Assembly (NCBI RefSeq): GCF_037577855.1
Contig: NZ_JBAKFX010000016.1
Coordinates: 1-64,000, forward strand
DNA from: Dethiothermospora halolimnae
GTDB taxonomy: Bacteria; Bacillota; Clostridia; Tissierellales; VENL01
Direction: 5' to 3'
DNA length: 64,000 nucleotides
How positions within the stretch are numbered: the first letter of the stretch is position 1; each line of letters begins with the position of its first letter. This document shows, one piece after another, positions 55,981 through 64,000 of this stretch. The notes under the pieces were generated by a model that worked only from the letters and a program-made list of their open reading frames with translations, ran no database searches and was not told the origin of the DNA. The position numbers were made by a program, and so were the translations under genes.

Positions 55981-56946
55981 GTGGAAAACTATAGAGTTGA
56001 TGCCCATTGTGATACTCTTTTAGGTCTTGACAAATCCTTTATAAAATCAGATTCTAGAGAAGGAAGCTTTTATAGTAATGATTCTATAGCGGTTGATATA
56101 CGCAAGATGCAAGAAGCTAATCATGATCTCCAGTTTATGGCTGTCTTTATAAGTCCGATATTTAATCCCCATTCCTCTTTGAAGATGTGCTTACATTATA
56201 TCGATTTGTTAAATAGAAAGGTAGATAATAATAGTGAGTATGTATCATTAATCACTAACTATAAAGAACTTAAAGAAAATAAATCTAAAGGTAAAATATC
56301 CCTTCTACTTTCCTTGGAGGGTGGAGAAGCTTTAACCGATGATATAGCAGTACTTAGGGTTTTATATAAGTTGGGACTTAGATGTATTACTCTAACATGG
56401 AACCATAGAAATAATTTAGCTGATGGAGTAGGAGAATCTATAACAAATGGTGGTTTAACTAACTTCGGAAAAGAAGTAGTAAAAGAAATGAATAGATTGG
56501 GTATAATAATAGATGTATCCCATTTATCTGAACCTGGTTTTTGGGACGTTGCAGATTTAACTACAAAGCCTATTATAGCTTCCCATTCCTGTGCCTATAG
56601 GCTATGTAATCACAAAAGAAATCTTAAAGACCATCAGATTAGAAAAATATCTGAATTAGGAGGAGTAATTGGAGTTAATTATTATACTGAATTTTTAGAG
56701 AATGATCCTAAAAAAGCCAATGTTAAATCTATAGTAAATCATATAGAGTATATAGCTAATGTGGGTGGAATAGAGTCAGTGGGTCTAGGATCAGACTTTG
56801 ATGGTGCTAAGACTCCTGGGGACATTTCTGATATATCTAAAACCTATAAGATTAAGGATGAAATGAAGAAAAGGGGCTTTTCCCATGATGACATTAATAA
56901 AGTTATGGGAAATAACTTTGTAAGGGTTATAAAAGATATTTTATAA
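55981..56946 (+). CDS. Membrane dipeptidase (peptidase family M19)
   Basis: A zinc dipeptidase of the renal-dipeptidase type, acting on L-Xaa-D/L-Xaa dipeptides. The 321-residue protein has the metal-site motifs DAHCDTLLG (N-terminus), LSLEGGEALTD (Glu), IIDVSHLSEPGFWDV (His), ASHSCAYRLCNHKRNL (His) and GLGSDFDGA (Asp). No signal peptide is visible, so it is likely cytoplasmic. GTG start at 55981 after GGAGGTG. The next gene (PHP family) follows after 22 bases and may be co-transcribed. Confidence 0.94.
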   Translation: MENYRVDAHCDTLLGLDKSFIKSDSREGSFYSNDSIAVDIRKMQEANHDLQFMAVFISPIFNPHSSLKMCLHYIDLLNRKVDNNSEYVSLITNYKELKENKSKGKISLLLSLEGGEALTDDIAVLRVLYKLGLRCITLTWNHRNNLADGVGESITNGGLTNFGKEVVKEMNRLGIIIDVSHLSEPGFWDVADLTTKPIIASHSCAYRLCNHKRNLKDHQIRKISELGGVIGVNYYTEFLENDPKKANVKSIVNHIEYIANVGGIESVGLGSDFDGAKTPGDISDISKTYKIKDEMKKRGFSHDDINKVMGNNFVRVIKDIL

Positions 56947-56968
56947 ACTATTTTAAGAGGATGATATT

Positions 56969-57802
56969 ATGGATAAAATTGATTTACATATGCATACTAC
57001 CTCTTCAGATGGAATTTTATCTCCTGAGGAAGTGGTGGATACTGCTGTAAAGAAGGGACTTAAAGCTATAGCTATAACAGACCATGACACGGTTGAGGGA
57101 ATAGCTAAAGCAATTGATAGATCAAAGGAGTATAAAAATTTTTTAGTTATACCAGGTATAGAGCTAAGTTGTGATTATAAAAATAATGAAATACATATCC
57201 TTGGATATTTTATAGATTATAACTCAAAGATACTGTCCGATTTAACTAAAAAATTAAAAGATGATAGGGTTAAAAGAGGGGAAAAGATAGTAGATAAACT
57301 TAATGCTATGGGGCTTAATATATCCATAGATGAAGTTAATGAAATATCCAGTGAAGATTATATAGGAAGGCCCCATATTGCTAGAGTTTTAGTTAATAAA
57401 AACTATGTTAGTTCTATAGGCGAGGCATTTGATAAATATCTAGGTAATAATAAGCCTGGTTATGTGGAAAGATTTAAGCCAACTATACCAGAAGCTATAG
57501 ATATTATACATGCTACAGGGGGAGTAGCAGTATTAGCTCACCCTGGTCTTATAGGAAATAACATTACATTAGATGAGATATTAAAATTTAAGTTTGATGG
57601 CATTGAGGTAATCCACTCTAAACATGATGATGATGATAGACATAAGTTTAATCTTATTTCTGAGAGCTTAAATTTAATTAAAACAGCAGGTTCCGACTGC
57701 CATGGATATATGATGAACAATAGTCTTTTAATGGGTAAATACTTTACTAATTTTGAAGTAGTTAATAAATTAAAATTGGCAGCAGATAAATATAGGGGGT
57801 AA
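56969..57802 (+). CDS. PHP-domain phosphoesterase (YciV/RNase AM type)
   Basis: The 277-residue protein is a stand-alone PHP domain: DKIDLHMHTTSSDGILSPEE (HxH), IAITDHDTVEGIAKA (DHD), PGIELSCDY (Glu), HILGYFIDY, GVAVLAHPGLIG (His) and AGSDCHGYM (DxH). Such proteins hydrolyse 3',5'-nucleoside bisphosphates or 5' ends of short RNAs in E. coli (YciV/Trph, RNase AM). Substrate here is inferred. An inserted central domain (about 105-180) is typical of the family. It is followed at once by the PadR gene. Confidence 0.9.
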   Translation: MDKIDLHMHTTSSDGILSPEEVVDTAVKKGLKAIAITDHDTVEGIAKAIDRSKEYKNFLVIPGIELSCDYKNNEIHILGYFIDYNSKILSDLTKKLKDDRVKRGEKIVDKLNAMGLNISIDEVNEISSEDYIGRPHIARVLVNKNYVSSIGEAFDKYLGNNKPGYVERFKPTIPEAIDIIHATGGVAVLAHPGLIGNNITLDEILKFKFDGIEVIHSKHDDDDRHKFNLISESLNLIKTAGSDCHGYMMNNSLLMGKYFTNFEVVNKLKLAADKYRG

Positions 57803-57804
57803 AT

Positions 57805-58185
57805 ATGGGTAATTATAAGAACCAAAGAAATAGACAGTTTCCGTCGAAAATTAGTACAACATCTTTCGTTAAGCTTTATATTCTTCGTCTATTAACAGAA
57901 AAAAGTTATTATGGCAATGAGATTATAGAAGAGATAAAAATAAGACTTGATCATAAGTGGGAGCCTAGTCCTGGCATGGTGTATCCTTTACTTAGGGAGT
58001 TAGAAGAAAATAATTATATAACAGGATGGTGGCAAGAACCAGATAAAAGATCTATAAGATATTATAAGATTACTGATGAAGGCTTTGAACATTATAAAAA
58101 GATACAATTATTATATAAACCAATATTTGAAGATTCTTTGACTATTATAAAAAATACTTTAAAAGATATCTATAGAAAAGATTAA
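57805..58185 (+). CDS. PadR family transcriptional regulator
   Basis: The 126-residue protein has the PadR winged-helix core: FVKLYILRLLTEKSYYGNEI, EEIKIRL, WEPSPGMVYPLLRELEENNY and the wing SIRYYKITDEGFEHYKKI. PadR proteins are dimeric repressors of detoxification or transport genes. It begins two bases after the PHP gene stop, so it probably shares that transcript. No inverted-repeat operator of the PadR kind (ATGT-N8-ACAT) is obvious nearby, and its target is unknown. Confidence 0.9.
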   Translation: MGNYKNQRNRQFPSKISTTSFVKLYILRLLTEKSYYGNEIIEEIKIRLDHKWEPSPGMVYPLLRELEENNYITGWWQEPDKRSIRYYKITDEGFEHYKKIQLLYKPIFEDSLTIIKNTLKDIYRKD

Positions 58186-58281
58186 TTTTTATTAATATCT
58201 TTTTAAAAAAAAGGATGTTATAATCTAGTTGTGGAAATAAGAATTGACGAAAAATATTTTAATAAAACTAGGAGGTCTATA

Positions 58282-59472
58282 ATGGATTTTAATTTATCAA
58301 GAAAAGCTAAGAGTATAACACCATCTGTGACATTAGAAATAACTGCTAAGGCTAAAGCTATGAAAAGTGAAGGAATTGATGTTATTGGCTTTGGTGCAGG
58401 AGAACCTGACTTTAATACTCCAAAAAATATACAAAATGCGGGTATTAAGGCTATTGAAGATGGAAACACAAGATATACTGCAACTCCAGGAATAATGGAG
58501 TTAAGAAAGGCTGTTTGTGACAAATTTAAAAGAGATAATGACCTTGATTATAAACCAGAAAATATACTTGTATCAAGTGGAGCAAAACATTCAATTTATA
58601 ATGCATTAAGTGCTATTTTAAATCCTGAAGATGAAGTAATAATACCTAATCCCTATTGGGTAAGTTATCCTGAACTTGTAAAGTTAGCCGATGGAGTTCC
58701 GGTAGAGGTGAAAACTCTAGAGGAAAATGGTTTTAAATATAAAGTTGAAGATTTAAAAAAGGCCCTTACTGATAAAACTAAAGCTATATTTTTAAATAGT
58801 CCCAGTAATCCAACAGGAACAGTATATGAAAGGGAAGAGCTAGAAGAAATCGCAAAGTGGGCAGTTGAAAATAATATTTTTGTTATATCAGATGAAATAT
58901 ATGAAAAATTAGTTTATGATGATGCAAATCATATTAGTATAGCCACATTAAATGATAAGATTAAGGATCTAACTATTATAATTAATGGTATGTCAAAGGC
59001 ATATGCAATGACAGGATGGAGAATGGGATTTGCTGCAGCCCATAAAGAAATTATAAAAGTTATGACAAATCTTCAAAGTCATAGCACTTCAAATGCATCA
59101 TCTATTTCACAATATGCCAGTGTAGAAGGATTAAATGGAGATCAAAGTCCTATAGAAGAAATGAGGAAGCATTTTGAAGATAGAAGAAATTACATGGTAG
59201 ATAAGATTAATTCCATAGAGGGACTATCCTGCAAAAAGCCTAAGGGAGCTTTCTATGTAATGGCAAACATTTCAGAAGTAAAGGGAAAAGAAATTAAAGG
59301 CAGAAAGATAAATGATTCAATTGATTTTGCAGGTGCCCTATTAGAGGAAGTTAACGTAGCCCTTGTTCCTGGAAAAGCTTTTGGTGCAGATGATTATGTT
59401 AGGTTGTCATATGCTAATTCATTGGATAATATAAAAGAAGGCCTTAATAGGATTGAAGACTTTTTAAAATAG
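58282..59472 (+). CDS. aspB: Class I aspartate/aromatic aminotransferase
   Basis: The 396-residue PLP enzyme belongs to the AspB-type subfamily: [75 protein letters not shown], and the PLP Lys in [16 protein letters not shown]. Subfamily members use aspartate or glutamate with oxaloacetate or 2-oxoglutarate, and some aromatic acids, so substrate is uncertain. Start ATG 58282 follows AGGAGGT. It precedes purB, separated by a hairpin. Confidence 0.92.
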   Translation: MDFNLSRKAKSITPSVTLEITAKAKAMKSEGIDVIGFGAGEPDFNTPKNIQNAGIKAIEDGNTRYTATPGIMELRKAVCDKFKRDNDLDYKPENILVSSGAKHSIYNALSAILNPEDEVIIPNPYWVSYPELVKLADGVPVEVKTLEENGFKYKVEDLKKALTDKTKAIFLNSPSNPTGTVYEREELEEIAKWAVENNIFVISDEIYEKLVYDDANHISIATLNDKIKDLTIIINGMSKAYAMTGWRMGFAAAHKEIIKVMTNLQSHSTSNASSISQYASVEGLNGDQSPIEEMRKHFEDRRNYMVDKINSIEGLSCKKPKGAFYVMANISEVKGKEIKGRKINDSIDFAGALLEEVNVALVPGKAFGADDYVRLSYANSLDNIKEGLNRIEDFLK

Positions 59473-59500
59473 AGATATGGGTTTATCCCGTATCTCTTTA
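59471..59500 (+). terminator. Hairpin between aspB and purB
   Basis: AGAGATATGGG (59471-59481) pairs with CCCGTATCTCT (59487-59497), with one G-T pair and a five-base loop; only TTTA follows. It may end aspB transcription or reduce read-through into purB. No purine riboswitch-like elements were seen in the short gap. Confidence 0.6.
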
Positions 59501-59524
59501 ATTGATAAACAGGGAGGAATACAT

Positions 59525-60955
59525 ATGAAAGATTTTTATGAGAATCCTTTAGTTACCAGGTATGCTAGTAAAGAAATGTCCAATGTTTTCTCTCCGAACT
59601 CAAAATTTAGAACTTGGAGAGAATTATGGATAGCCTTAGCTGAAGGGGAAAAGGAACTGGGACTTAATATAACAGATGAACAAATAAAAGAACTGAAAGA
59701 CAATAAAAATAATATAGATTTTGAACTGGCAGCAAAAAAAGAAAAAGAGTTTAGACATGACGTTATGGCCCATGTTCATACATATGGGGAACAATGTCCA
59801 AAGGCTAAATCCATAATACATCTTGGGGCTACCAGTGCCTTTGTGGGAGATAACACTGATGTTATCTTGATGAACAGAGGACTAAAGGTTATTAAAAAGA
59901 AGTTAGTTAATCTATTGGATAAAATGGCAAATTTTGCTGACGAGTATAAAGGACTTCCCACTTTAGGGTTTACTCATTTTCAGCCTGCACAATTAACCAC
60001 CGTGGGTAAAAGGGCCACTTTATGGTTACAGGATGTTGAGATAGATTATAATAACTTAGATTATGTTTTAAGTAATATGAAAATCAGAGGAGTTAAGGGA
60101 ACAACTGGAACCCAGGCAAGTTTTCTGAAACTATTTGACAATGATAGTGAAAAGGTAAAGGAACTGGATAAAAAAGTTGCTAAGAAAATGGGATTTGATA
60201 AGACTTATCCAGTAACAGGTCAAACCTATACTAGAAAATTAGATTCAGAGGTCTTAAATGTATTAAGTGGTATCGCCCAATCCCTTCATAAAATAACTAA
60301 TGATATTAGATTATTGCAACATTTAAAAGAGATAGAAGAACCCTTTGGTAAAAAGCAAATAGGATCATCGGCAATGGCCTATAAAAGAAATCCCATGAGA
60401 AGTGAAAGGATAGCTTCCTTGGCTAGGACTATTATAGCCAATGGATTAAATCCAGCCATGACTCAATCTACCCAGTGGTTTGAAAGGACATTAGATGATT
60501 CTGCTAATAAGAGGATAAGTATTCCTCAATCATTCTTAGCATGTGATGCAATCTTAGAAATAGCTATTAATATATTTGATGGAATGGTAGTATATGAACA
60601 GGTAATAAATCAGCATATAGATAATGAGTTACCATTTATGGCTACAGAAAATATACTAATGGAAGCTGTTAAAAAAGGTGGAGATCGTCAAGAGTTACAT
60701 GAAGTGATAAGGGAACTATCTATGGAATCCAGTAGAAGGGTTAAGATAGAAGGGAAAAGTAACGATTTGTTAGAGAGAATAATAGCTAGTGATAAATTCA
60801 ACCTAACAAAGGAAGAAATTTTAGATATAGTAGATCCAAAGAACTTTATAGGTAGAGCTCCAGAACAGGTTACAGAATTTATTGATGAATTTATAACTCC
60901 TATTTTAAAGAAAAATAAAGAGTTATTGGGTATGGATGTTACATTAAAAGTATAA
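59525..60955 (+). CDS. purB: Adenylosuccinate lyase
   Basis: PurB splits SAICAR and adenylosuccinate in purine synthesis, releasing fumarate. The 476-residue protein has [50 protein letters not shown] (catalytic His) and the fumarase/ASL signature [17 protein letters not shown], with LDDSANKRI. It is the longer form of the family, common in clostridia and eukaryotes. Start ATG 59525 follows AGGGAGGAA. No other pur genes are near. Confidence 0.96.
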   Translation: MKDFYENPLVTRYASKEMSNVFSPNSKFRTWRELWIALAEGEKELGLNITDEQIKELKDNKNNIDFELAAKKEKEFRHDVMAHVHTYGEQCPKAKSIIHLGATSAFVGDNTDVILMNRGLKVIKKKLVNLLDKMANFADEYKGLPTLGFTHFQPAQLTTVGKRATLWLQDVEIDYNNLDYVLSNMKIRGVKGTTGTQASFLKLFDNDSEKVKELDKKVAKKMGFDKTYPVTGQTYTRKLDSEVLNVLSGIAQSLHKITNDIRLLQHLKEIEEPFGKKQIGSSAMAYKRNPMRSERIASLARTIIANGLNPAMTQSTQWFERTLDDSANKRISIPQSFLACDAILEIAINIFDGMVVYEQVINQHIDNELPFMATENILMEAVKKGGDRQELHEVIRELSMESSRRVKIEGKSNDLLERIIASDKFNLTKEEILDIVDPKNFIGRAPEQVTEFIDEFITPILKKNKELLGMDVTLKV

Positions 60956-60983
60956 ACCGTCTATATAGACGGTTTATTTTTAT
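60954..60983 (+). terminator. Terminator after purB
   Basis: A perfect palindrome (AAACCGTCTAT then ATAGACGGTTT, 60954-60975) followed by ATTTTTAT. It lies between convergent purB and uvsE and could act on both strands. Confidence 0.8.
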
Positions 60984-61012
60984 ATACCATAAAAACATTA
61001 TGTAAACTTAAA

Positions 61013-61975
61013 CTAAAATTCAAATGAAGCCTGATCTAAAACTTTAAATTCATTATGGTTTTTGATTTCTTTCATTAAGTTAAATAGTGCCATATTTTTA
61101 TTTTTTGCTTCAATCATAATGTCGAAATCCCTATCAATACTTTTGGCTTTTTTTATAAAGGAATAAAAGGATTCAAAATCTATATTATCGGCATGGGCTC
61201 TGAACTTTTTATCAGATTTAGGACTGGAAATATGAATTTTAGGAATAAGTTTCTGGTCATCCCAAGTACTGAATATTCTTTCTAGATAATTTTCAATATC
61301 TTCGTCATTATTATTGCACCAGTGATGATGTATATCAAAAACCATAGGGGCTTTTATTTTTTCACATAGGGTCAATACATCTATCATATTATAGGTCTTA
61401 TCATCATTTTCTAATATCAATCTATTTTTTAGGCTATCATCTAAATTATTATATGCTTTTTCAAATCTCTGTAAAGTTTTTTTCTTACTTTTATATTTGC
61501 CTCCAATATGTAAAACTAGTTTCCCACAATCTGTATCAAGGCCCATAGCATCCATAATGTTATTATGGTAAACTAAATCCTTTATTGACGATTTTACAAC
61601 ATCTTCTCTAGGGGAGGATATTATTGTAAAATGATCAGGGTGGGCACTGACCCGAAAATTATTGTCTTTAATTATTTTATTTATATTATTATAAAGTTTT
61701 TTAAAAGGGGTTATATAGTCCCAGTCTATAACATCGGGGTGGGTGACAAGGGGGACTATTTTTGATGTTATTCTATATACCTTTATATCATGGGCAGCAT
61801 TGTATAGTAGTATTCTTTTTATATTTGTCAAATTTTCTTCAGTGATTTTATTCAATTTATATAATTTAACTTCTTTATCGTCAATTTTTTTATATTGGGT
61901 ATAGCTAACAGTTTTTGAGGGGGAGCAATCTTTTAAATCTATGGCCATAGATACATATCCTAATCTAATTTTCAT
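61013..61975 (-). CDS. uvsE: UV damage endonuclease UvsE (UvdE)
   Basis: UvsE is a TIM-barrel enzyme that nicks DNA 5' of UV photoproducts, an alternative to UvrABC. The 320-residue protein has the family residues: MKIRLGYVSMAIDLKDCSPS, ILLYNAAHDIKVYRITS, IVPLVTHP, FRVSAHPDHFTIISSPRED, LVLHIGGKYKSKK, RLILENDDKTYNMIDVL, MVFDIHHHWCN, PKIHISSPK, and DIMIEAKNKNMALFNLMKEI. The start ATG (61975) follows AGAAAGGA on the minus strand. It is the only minus-strand gene apart from the yneA-like gene at the right edge. No SOS box is seen directly upstream. Confidence 0.95.
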   Translation of the reverse strand: MKIRLGYVSMAIDLKDCSPSKTVSYTQYKKIDDKEVKLYKLNKITEENLTNIKRILLYNAAHDIKVYRITSKIVPLVTHPDVIDWDYITPFKKLYNNINKIIKDNNFRVSAHPDHFTIISSPREDVVKSSIKDLVYHNNIMDAMGLDTDCGKLVLHIGGKYKSKKKTLQRFEKAYNNLDDSLKNRLILENDDKTYNMIDVLTLCEKIKAPMVFDIHHHWCNNNDEDIENYLERIFSTWDDQKLIPKIHISSPKSDKKFRAHADNIDFESFYSFIKKAKSIDRDFDIMIEAKNKNMALFNLMKEIKNHNEFKVLDQASFEF

Positions 61976-62581
61976 TGAAAACAGTCCTTTCTACATATTT
62001 TATTATTTTATTTAATATTTTCCAATTAAAGTCATAGTAGCTTGAAACATATATTTCCATGTCTAATGAGGCTGTCGAAAATGCCTATATAGAACTTCAT
62101 GTATTTTGTAATGTAATTATATTATAAAATGTCGTAAAAGCTGTTAAAAGGGAAATAAATAGATGCTTTTTGTGTCGTTTTATAGTTAATATGAAAATCG
62201 ACATTTGCTAATTGAGAAACATTTTTCATCAATATAATTCTACAAAATTATGAGTATCAAAATGTCGAATCTCATTATACATGGAGTAAAAATATTTATA
62301 TAATTTTGTTTCTGTAAATAGGTCTTAATATGATGTACTAATGATGATAAAATTATAATAAGGTCTTAAAAAATGTTATAATACTATTGAATTTTAGAAA
62401 AATAATGAATAGAAAATTGGTTATTATTATTTTAGTTTTCCAATAACCATAAAAGTATATGTAACAATTATTAAAAAAATTCTAAAATGAGCAGGAATTT
62501 GGCTTAAAATATAGAAATCTAATTATACAAAATGTATATTTTGCGACATTAGATGTTAAAACTACAGAAAGGATGATTAAT
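61976..62581. other. 606-base non-coding region with repeated AATGTCG motif
   Basis: The gap between divergent uvsE and xerC holds no convincing gene; all frames have many stops. It carries six copies of TGTCG/CGACA: plus strand at 62073-62077, 62130-62134, 62173-62177 and 62263-62267, minus strand at 62199-62203 and 62544-62548. Several share AATGTCG followed by A/T. Two are exactly TGTCGAA, the core of the Spo0A box. There is also a repeat of GGTCTTAA (near 62321 and 62362) and a hairpin, TGGTTATT/AATAACCA (62418-62449). GAGGCTGTC near 62068 resembles some insertion sequence ends. Confidence 0.55.
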
Positions 62582-63535
62582 ATGTACGATATACCATTAG
62601 CATTGGAGGATTTTTTAAATTACATTGAAACGATCAAGGGAAAATCAGAAAACACAGTTAAGGAATATCGATATGATCTTATTACTTTTTTTAGATATCT
62701 AAAGATTAGATATAGATTAGTTAAAAAAGATGTATCTTTTGATGATATAGATATATACGATATAGATATAAATACTATAAAAAGAATTACAATACAAGAC
62801 TTATATGGTTTTATATCCTTTGTGGATAAAGAAAGAAATAATAGCAATTATGCTAAAGCTAGAAAAGTCGCTAGCCTACGCTCCTTCTTTAAATATCTAC
62901 ATAGTAAAGTTAAGTTAATTTCTGAGAATCCAGCTATTGATTTAGAGTCACCTAAGACCGACTCTAGGCACCCCGTCTATCTAACCTTAGAAGAAGCTAG
63001 AAAGCTATTAGATGTGGTTGATGGTCAATTCAAAGAAAGGGATTATGCAATAATCACCCTATTTTTAAATTGTGGATTAAGATTATCAGAGTTAGTTAGT
63101 ATTAATATAGATAAGATCAGGGGTGACACCCTAACTGTTGTAGGTAAAGGTAATAAAGAAAGGACCATATATTTAAATGATGCCTGTATAGAGGCTATTG
63201 ATGAGTATATAAAGATAAGACCTACAAAGGGTATAAATGATGATAAGGCTCTATTTATTAGCAAAAAGAAAAATAGACTTAGTCCAAAGGCCGTTCAATA
63301 TTTAGTTAAGAAATATGTGAAAAAAGCTGGATTAGACCCGAACAAATATTCTCCCCATAAGTTAAGGCATACTGCAGCCACTTTGATGTACCAACATGGA
63401 AATGTGGATATAAGAGCATTGCAACAGATATTAGGCCATGAAAATGTTGCTACAACCCAGATATATACACATCTTAATGATGACAGACTAAGACAAGCTG
63501 TAAAGAGTAATCCTTTATCTAAAAATAAAAGTTAA
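62582..63535 (+). CDS. xerC: Tyrosine recombinase of the XerC/XerD type
   Basis: The 317-residue protein has an N-terminal SAM-like DNA-binding domain (LALEDFLNYIETIKGKSENT) and the catalytic domain with R in CGLRLSELVSI (about 167), K in VVGKGNKERTIY (about 188), HxxR in SPHKLRHTAATLM (about 258-261), H in LGHENV (about 284) and Tyr in TTQIYTH (about 293). All catalytic residues are present. It has no integrase-like neighbours and lies beside chromosomal repair and SOS genes, suggesting chromosome dimer resolution rather than a mobile element. Whether it is the main XerC is not shown. ATG 62582 follows AAAGGATGA. Confidence 0.9.
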   Translation: MYDIPLALEDFLNYIETIKGKSENTVKEYRYDLITFFRYLKIRYRLVKKDVSFDDIDIYDIDINTIKRITIQDLYGFISFVDKERNNSNYAKARKVASLRSFFKYLHSKVKLISENPAIDLESPKTDSRHPVYLTLEEARKLLDVVDGQFKERDYAIITLFLNCGLRLSELVSINIDKIRGDTLTVVGKGNKERTIYLNDACIEAIDEYIKIRPTKGINDDKALFISKKKNRLSPKAVQYLVKKYVKKAGLDPNKYSPHKLRHTAATLMYQHGNVDIRALQQILGHENVATTQIYTHLNDDRLRQAVKSNPLSKNKS

Positions 63536-63540
63536 TGGTT

Positions 63541-63572
63541 ACAGGGGAGCTCGTAACCCCCCTGTTTTTTTT
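63541..63572 (+). terminator. Terminator after xerC
   Basis: ACAGGGG (63541-63547) pairs with CCCCTGT (63559-63565), followed by seven more T residues. It lies in the gap between convergent xerC and the yneA-like gene. Confidence 0.85.
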
Positions 63573-63867
63573 AATAAGGCACTTTTATTATATCACCAGG
63601 AAAAACAGTAGTTTCCTTTATATCATTATATTCTATTATATTATGTAAGACCCTTCTTATATCTTCGTTATTATGATTATTGTCCCTTGCTATATTCCAA
63701 AGAGTATCTCCCCTTCTAACTACAACTTTATGGTGTTTATTATAAGATCTACTATACACAGCATCTAAGTTTAATGCAGTAGTTAATATAAATAATAATA
63801 TTAAAAATAATATGGTTATAAAAATAGTAAATCTTGTTTTGTTTACAATAACATACTTTTTTCTCAT
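63571..63867 (-). CDS. yneA: YneA-like LysM protein, probable SOS cell-division inhibitor
   Basis: The 98-residue protein has a short basic N-terminus, one membrane segment (TIFITILFLILLFILTTAL, about 13-31) and a C-terminal LysM domain (VVRRGDTLWNIARD ... VFPGDIIKVPY). This is the layout of B. subtilis YneA, an SOS-induced inhibitor of cell division encoded divergently from lexA. The start ATG at 63867 follows GGGGAGG on the minus strand; an in-frame ATG at 63894 lies before that site. Its promoter region holds three SOS boxes. The family itself is loosely conserved, so the name rests on layout, place and control. Confidence 0.82.
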   Translation of the reverse strand: MRKKYVIVNKTRFTIFITILFLILLFILTTALNLDAVYSRSYNKHHKVVVRRGDTLWNIARDNNHNNEDIRRVLHNIIEYNDIKETTVFPGDIIKVPY

Positions 63868-63901
63868 ATTAACCTCCCCTTTCTTAGAACCCACGTTCCC
63901 A

Positions 63902-63915
63902 AAACATCTGTTCGC
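63902..63915 (-). promoter_or_regulatory. SOS box 1 of the yneA-lexA control region
   Basis: On the minus strand GCGAACAGATGTTT: GAAC-AGAT-GTTT, one core mismatch to GAAC-N4-GTTC. It lies just downstream of the -10 box of the yneA-like promoter. Confidence 0.7.
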
Positions 63916-63920
63916 TTTAT

Positions 63921-63949
63921 ATTATAATAGAACATTCGTTCCTTGTCAA
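63921..63949 (-). promoter_or_regulatory. Consensus sigma-A promoter of the yneA-like gene
   Basis: On the minus strand TTGACA (63944-63949), a 17-base spacer and TATAAT (63921-63926), a perfect match to the sigma-A consensus. SOS box 2 fills the spacer, so the gene should be strong when derepressed and off when LexA binds. Confidence 0.88.
63929..63942. promoter_or_regulatory. SOS box 2, in the spacer of the yneA-like promoter
   Basis: AGAACATTCGTTCC: perfect GAAC-N4-GTTC core, and palindromic, so readable on both strands. It lies between the -35 and -10 of the leftward promoter. Confidence 0.88.
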
Positions 63950-63957
63950 CACTTTGT

Positions 63958-63971
63958 CGAACGAATGTTTG
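63958..63971 (+). promoter_or_regulatory. SOS box 3, at the rightward promoter
   Basis: CGAACGAATGTTTG: GAAC-GAAT-GTTT, one core mismatch. It overlaps the first bases of the -35 box of the rightward promoter at 63969. Confidence 0.75.
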
Positions 63972-63997
63972 ATAAAATTATAAACATATGATATAAT
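63969..63997 (+). promoter_or_regulatory. Rightward sigma-A promoter, probably of lexA beyond the window
   Basis: TTGATA (63969-63974), 17 bases, TATAAT (63992-63997), with an extended -10 TG at 63989-63990. The gene it serves lies past the right edge. Given SOS boxes and a divergent yneA-like gene, lexA is the likely occupant (inference). Confidence 0.75.
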
Positions 63998-64000
63998 ATA

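Noticed and set aside
62582..63535. xerC-like gene as part of a phage or integrative element
   Set aside because: No phage, excisionase or relaxase genes and no attachment-site repeat are near; neighbours are chromosomal repair and SOS genes.
1..64000. CRISPR arrays, tRNA or rRNA genes
   Set aside because: No regularly spaced 25-37 base repeats and no tRNA T-loop (GGTTCGAAT-like) or rRNA sequence was seen in either strand on reading.

Overview
The window is a low-G+C, strongly AT-rich chromosome segment of an endospore-forming, motile Gram-positive bacterium, most likely a clostridium of the Tissierellales type. Evidence: strong GGAGG-type ribosome binding sites, PolC-type polymerase, sporulation genes (spoVS, a SpoIIIE/FtsK protein, a YlmC/YmxH protein, a PdaB/YlxY deacetylase), Firmicute SOS boxes (GAAC-N4-GTTC), and a gene order that follows the flhB-to-rny region of Bacillus subtilis for about 55 kb. 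The species assignment is inference. I see no rRNA, tRNA, CRISPR array or intact transposase gene. Nearly all genes lie on the plus strand.

Layout. (1) 1-13226: the end of the flagellar/chemotaxis operon: a broken flhB tail, flhA, flhF, flhG, a PilZ gene, cheB, cheA, cheW, cheC, cheD, the motility sigma factor, a FapA-family protein, a Lys-rich small protein and a SwrB-like protein, closed by a terminator. (2) 13330-22930: rpsB, tsf, pyrH, frr, a 64-codon orphan, then envelope/isoprenoid genes uppS, cdsA, dxr, rseP, ispG, a glycosyltransferase and an MgtC protein. (3) 22945-37533: polC, then the rimP-nusA-ylxR-ylxQ-infB-rbfA-nrnA-truB-ribF operon, rpsO and pnp. (4) 37621-48991: ylxY, an M16 peptidase, dut, ymxH-like, aspartokinase, tepA, uppP, ftsK/spoIIIE, mnmH, rimO, pgsA. 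(5) 49127-55533: SOS-controlled recA, a four-gene cassette encoding an Mre11/SbcD-like nuclease and a Rad50/SbcC-like ATPase divided over two proteins with a small coiled-coil gene between, then rny. (6) 55567-60983: spoVS with a sigma-H type promoter, a dipeptidase, a PHP phosphoesterase, a PadR regulator, an aminotransferase and purB. (7) 61013-64000: uvsE on the minus strand, a 600-base non-coding region with a repeated TGTCG motif, xerC, and a YneA-like division inhibitor whose divergent control region carries three SOS boxes facing a gene (predicted lexA) beyond the right edge.

The most notable findings are the split Rad50-Mre11 cassette between recA and rny, two genes (swrB-like and rny) that appear to start at ATT codons, the compact SOS control region at the right edge, and the repeated motif upstream of uvsE/xerC. 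Positions and motif matches were read by eye; no homology search or folding calculation was run.
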